64,000 nt of DNA. Source: Bog-473 sp963750075 (GTDB taxonomy: Bacteria; Actinomycetota; Acidimicrobiia; Acidimicrobiales; RAAP-2). The notes under the pieces were generated by a model. It worked only from the letters and a program-made list of their open reading frames with translations. It ran no database searches and had not been told where the DNA came from. The position numbers were made by a program, and so were the translations under genes. Location: assembly GCA_963750075.1 (NCBI GenBank), contig CAVVPG010000004.1:434001-498000 (forward strand), given 5' to 3'. This document shows, one piece after another, positions 61,160-64,000 of the stretch. Position 1 is the stretch's first letter. Each line of letters begins with the position of its first letter.

Positions 61160-61618
61160 TCAGGCGGTTTCATAAACATCCCAAGGGCGCTCACGCGCAA
61201 CCGTGAGCGTCGTTGGAGGTGCGCCTGGTCCCTCATAGTGCTGGAGAATCGCGAGCGCCCATTCGATGGCGTCACTGACTCGGATGCCTGATGGCTGCGG
61301 GCTCGTCCACAGCTCGAGGTTCTCGGGCCGATTGTCGTCTCGAACGCCATTGCGATTCCGTCGGTTCGTCGTCGCAGGTAGAATCAGGAATATGGCGTTG
61401 ACATGGGCTTCTGCGAGCGTGGCCCGCACCATTCGAATCCCGCCACCCGCCCGCTCAAAGCTCCACTGAATAGCGGGCCGGAGAACCACGTAGGCGATTG
61501 CCACTCCGGTGTGAACTCTGCTGGCATCCTGACGTAGTCGCAAGGAACCACAGCCATTCAAGGAACCACCGCACTCACCCTTCGGGCGTGCGGGGGCACG
61601 GGGGAATACATGGGTCAC
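61160..61618 (-). pseudogene. Degraded HNH endonuclease gene
   Basis: The C-terminal third keeps a clear HNH-endonuclease signature: NGVRDDNRPENLELWTSPQP then SGIRVSDAIEWALAILQHY, at ~61230-61355. The conserved residues normally just before (HH-NG) read as TNRRNRNG, so the first catalytic His pair is absent. Upstream of about 61380 the frame has no HNH similarity and includes the 16-bp ssrA-like repeat at 61432. Best read as a truncated gene or junction fragment; the 152-codon frame is open by chance upstream. Confidence 0.6.
61432..61447 (+). other. Candidate attachment site, downstream copy
   Basis: TTCGAATCCCGCCACC is an exact 16-base match, same strand, to the ssrA T-arm/acceptor segment at 57043-57058. 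There is no tRNA or tmRNA structure around it. The match stops after CC (TCC in ssrA, CGCC here). Confidence 0.5.
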
Positions 61619-61823
61619 GGACGGCGAACTCGGTGACGATCCTCAGCGGGCTCCGCGGAGGTCCGGACCCAACGATGCGGCCGTTCTCCAGGTCCTCGTC
61701 AACTGGAGTAAGTCACGTAAACGCTCCTCCAAGCAACACTCAGTGTGGCCCGCCACCGCCCAAGAAGGCGCCCGCAGGGGTCTGCTGGACACCGGTCCAA
61801 CCCTGGAAACCCGTCGCCGCCCG

Positions 61824-62714
61824 ATGACCCCCGTGGCCGGCGCCGGCCTCAAGGCGCAGTGGGAGACCGACGGATGGTGCGTGCTGGAGCGCTTCTTGCC
61901 CGACAAGGCCGTCGCGGCAGCGCAGGAAAGGCTCGGACGTGAATTCCCGAGCGCGGAGGACTTCGCAGTCGATCGGGATCCGGAGCGAAACGCACCCTTT
62001 CGCACCGACTCGCACACGGTGATGCCCGCGTTCCCCTTCGAGAGTGCTGCGCTCAACGACCTCGTCCTGCACGACCGGCTGATCGACTTGGCGGAGGAAT
62101 TCCTGGGACTCACCGACCTTCGCCTGTACCAGGGCGGGCTGAGCGCCAAGTACTCCGGGGGCGCCGAGTCCGATGAGCAGCTGCTCCACGTGGACTACGG
62201 CAATCACACCTTGGTGGTCCCGCGGGCCGACGTGGGGTACCAGCACCTGGAGCTGTTCGTCTACCTGAGTGACGTGACCGCCGAAACCGGGGCGACCCGA
62301 ATGGTGTCCCGGAAGCTGACCGGGGACATCCCGGTCGAGCGGACATACCTGAGCCTGTCGGACTACGGACACCTCTACGGGGCCGAAGTGCCCGCCGAGG
62401 GAGCGGCGGGATCCGTGCTGGCCTACCGACCGGACGTCTACCACCGGGGTGTTCGCATCACGGCGGCCCGATCGGCTCGCTTCATGCTGCATGTGTCGTT
62501 CAAGCCGACTCAGACGGACTGGTTGGGCTCCCAAGCCTGGCCGGGCGCAGCGGAAGGATTGGCGTGGCACCGCTGCGCGAACAGCGCCAACGTGCGGCAA
62601 CTGTCCCTGTTGGGCTTTCCGCCGCCGGGCCACCCGTACTGGAACGAGCAGACCCTGGCCGGGGTCGCCGCGCGGTACCCCGGCTTGGATCTGGCGCCGT
62701 GGCGGGAGCCATGA
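61824..62714 (+). CDS. Phytanoyl-CoA dioxygenase-like Fe(II)/2-oxoglutarate enzyme
   Basis: 296 residues from the ATG at 61824. The iron site is readable: H122 and D124 in LLHVDYGNH, distal H207 in YRPDVYHRGVR with R211 for 2-oxoglutarate. LELFVYLSDVTAETGATRMV is the conserved strand between them. PhyH-family enzymes hydroxylate or halogenate aliphatic carbons in lipid breakdown and natural-product synthesis. Convergent with the acyl-CoA synthetase, 31 bp apart. The in-frame ATG at 61743 adds a segment without similarity. The 205 bp before it (61619-61823) show no other gene. Confidence 0.88.
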   Translation: MTPVAGAGLKAQWETDGWCVLERFLPDKAVAAAQERLGREFPSAEDFAVDRDPERNAPFRTDSHTVMPAFPFESAALNDLVLHDRLIDLAEEFLGLTDLRLYQGGLSAKYSGGAESDEQLLHVDYGNHTLVVPRADVGYQHLELFVYLSDVTAETGATRMVSRKLTGDIPVERTYLSLSDYGHLYGAEVPAEGAAGSVLAYRPDVYHRGVRITAARSARFMLHVSFKPTQTDWLGSQAWPGAAEGLAWHRCANSANVRQLSLLGFPPPGHPYWNEQTLAGVAARYPGLDLAPWREP

Positions 62715-62745
62715 TCGACAGACGCTGCAGCAGGAGGACCGACCC

Positions 62746-64000
62746 TCACAGGTCCCATGCCGCGCGCCGGCCGTGGGAGGAGAAGGCGTCCCGCAGCGAC
62801 GACTCGTCCTCTTCACCGAAGAGCCGAAATTGCCCTTCGCCACGGGCGCGGACGTAGACGGCGTCACCACGCACCCGGTCGGAACGGAACTTCTCGTGCA
62901 CCAGGGTGCGGGTCAGGACCTTGTTGGTCGGAGTGCTGGGCAGGGCCTCGCTGACCCGGACGAACCGCGGCTGCCACTTGGGGCTGAGATCGGCTTGCGC
63001 GTCGAGCCACGCGGCGAAGGCAGCCGGATCGAACGCGGCGCCCTCTAGGAGCACCAAGGCAACCATGACCTGGTCACCCGAGTCCGGGGCGGGCACTCCG
63101 TAGGCGGAGACCAGCATCACGTCCGGATGGCGCCCGACGATGGCCTCGATCGGCGCCGCGGTGAAGTTCTCGCCGTCCACCCGCAACCAGTCGGAGGTCC
63201 GTCCGGCGAAGTACACCCACCCGTCGTCGTCGACGTAGCCGAGGTCCCCGCTCCAGTACCAGCCCTGGCGGGTGGTGCGACGCATCGCCTCGTCGTTGCG
63301 GTAGTAGCCCTCGAACGGCCCGACACCGAGCGTGTTCACCATCTCCCCGACGCACCGATCGGCATTGACGAGACGTCCTTCGCCGTCGAATTCCGCCCGC
63401 GGTGCCTCGTGTCCCTCCTCGTCGACGACCAGAACGCCTTGTCGCAGACGCCCGATGGACCCACGGGGACGGTTCCCCGTACGGTCCAGCGCAATGGCGC
63501 CTTCGGTCGAGCCGAAGACGTCGATGATCCGGACACCGAATCGCGCCGCGGCCGCCTCGACGACCTGTGGCGACCCCTCGTTGCCGAAGGCGACGCGCAG
63601 GGGATTGTCGGCGTCGTCGGGCCGCGCGGGAGTGGCCAACAGATACGTCAGCAGCTTGCCGGTGTAGTTGAACCAGGTGGCTCCGTAGTGCCGCACGTCG
63701 GGCAGGAACCGTGACGCGCTGAAGCGGCGGGCCAGGGAGAGGGAGGCGCCGGACACCAGCGCCGGCGCGAGTCCTGACATCAGCGAGTTGGTGTGGAACA
63801 GGGGCATCGATGCGTAGCCGACGTCCTCGGGTCCGAGCTCGAGCATCATGGCCATCCGGTTGCCCGTGGTCAGCAGTCGACGTTGCGTGCAGCGCACCGC
63901 CTTGGGCGCGGCCGACGTTCCGGACGTGAAGAGCAGCGTCCAGAGAGCATCCACGTCGGGGTCGGCCACCGCGGTGCGGGCCCGACGTCCGGTGTCGTGT
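62746..64000 (-). CDS. AMP-dependent acyl-CoA synthetase/ligase, 5' end outside window
   Basis: At least 418 C-terminal residues; the frame is open across the window edge (HDTGRRARTAVADPDVDALW...), so the start lies beyond 64000. Adenylation motifs: LLFTSGTSAAPKAVRCTQRR (A3, P-loop-like), VFGSTEGAIAL (A5), SGDLGYVDDDGWVYFAGRTS (A7), DWLRVDGENFTAAPIEAIV (A8) and the catalytic-lysine region TPTNKVLTRTL (A10). It activates a carboxylic acid to acyl-AMP and CoA thioester; FadD17-like proteins of mycobacteria share this layout. Substrate unknown. Confidence 0.92.
   Translation of the reverse strand, partial: HDTGRRARTAVADPDVDALWTLLFTSGTSAAPKAVRCTQRRLLTTGNRMAMMLELGPEDVGYASMPLFHTNSLMSGLAPALVSGASLSLARRFSASRFLPDVRHYGATWFNYTGKLLTYLLATPARPDDADNPLRVAFGNEGSPQVVEAAAARFGVRIIDVFGSTEGAIALDRTGNRPRGSIGRLRQGVLVVDEEGHEAPRAEFDGEGRLVNADRCVGEMVNTLGVGPFEGYYRNDEAMRRTTRQGWYWSGDLGYVDDDGWVYFAGRTSDWLRVDGENFTAAPIEAIVGRHPDVMLVSAYGVPAPDSGDQVMVALVLLEGAAFDPAAFAAWLDAQADLSPKWQPRFVRVSEALPSTPTNKVLTRTLVHEKFRSDRVRGDAVYVRARGEGQFRLFGEEDESSLRDAFSSHGRRAAWDL

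Overview
The window is high-GC, densely packed DNA with many 4-nt ATGA/GTGA gene overlaps. It carries a mec-cysO-cysM-type cysteine operon, two F420-type luciferase-like oxidoreductases, a TIGR03086 protein, an ECF42-type sigma factor with its DGPF/YCII partner, and secreted proteins built from GYW-x-VASDGG repeats. I infer an uncultured-type actinobacterium, most plausibly of the Acidimicrobiia; no rRNA or ribosomal protein gene is present to prove this.

Layout. 1-11 kb is a cell-surface region: a secreted SpoIID/LytB protein cut by the window edge, a family-4 glycosyltransferase, a methyltransferase-GT-GT operon, and two secreted proteins ending in six 42-residue repeats. 11.5-13.7 kb holds the YCII/sigma pair and a VOC protein. 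13.7-20 kb is one minus-strand run: clpP, wzm-like permease, wzt-like ATPase, methyltransferase, GT, GT; its methyltransferase-GT-GT part is paralogous to the first operon. A tRNA-Leu(TAG) and a DUF4214-methyltransferase gene follow.

21-56 kb is mainly metabolism and housekeeping: glycerate kinase, several SDRs, two polytopic envelope proteins (PIG-V-like and DUF2079), F420-type enzymes, a sulfatase, a P450 coupled to an SDR, a MoxR-DUF58-transglutaminase operon, a MaoC pair, rph-rdgB, a sarcosine-oxidase-like enzyme, and cysM-cysO-mec divergent from smpB. Two genes carry clear single-base frameshifts: DUF58 near 36.90 kb and a glycosyltransferase near 41.68 kb.

56.7-61.5 kb looks like a decayed insertion at ssrA. 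The 3' T-arm of the tmRNA gene (TTCGAATCCCGCCACC) recurs exactly about 4.4 kb downstream inside a broken HNH endonuclease gene. Between the two copies lie a strong terminator, a transposase remnant and a large secreted BNR-propeller/IPT protein with a recent 258-bp internal duplication. The window ends with a phytanoyl-CoA-dioxygenase-like gene and a partial acyl-CoA synthetase gene.

How it fits together: the Wzm/Wzt pair, at least six related GT-B glycosyltransferases, two paralogous methyltransferases and the polytopic membrane proteins are consistent with synthesis, capping and export of a cell-surface glycan, with the repeat proteins as candidate exported surface components. This functional link is inference from gene order and paralogy.
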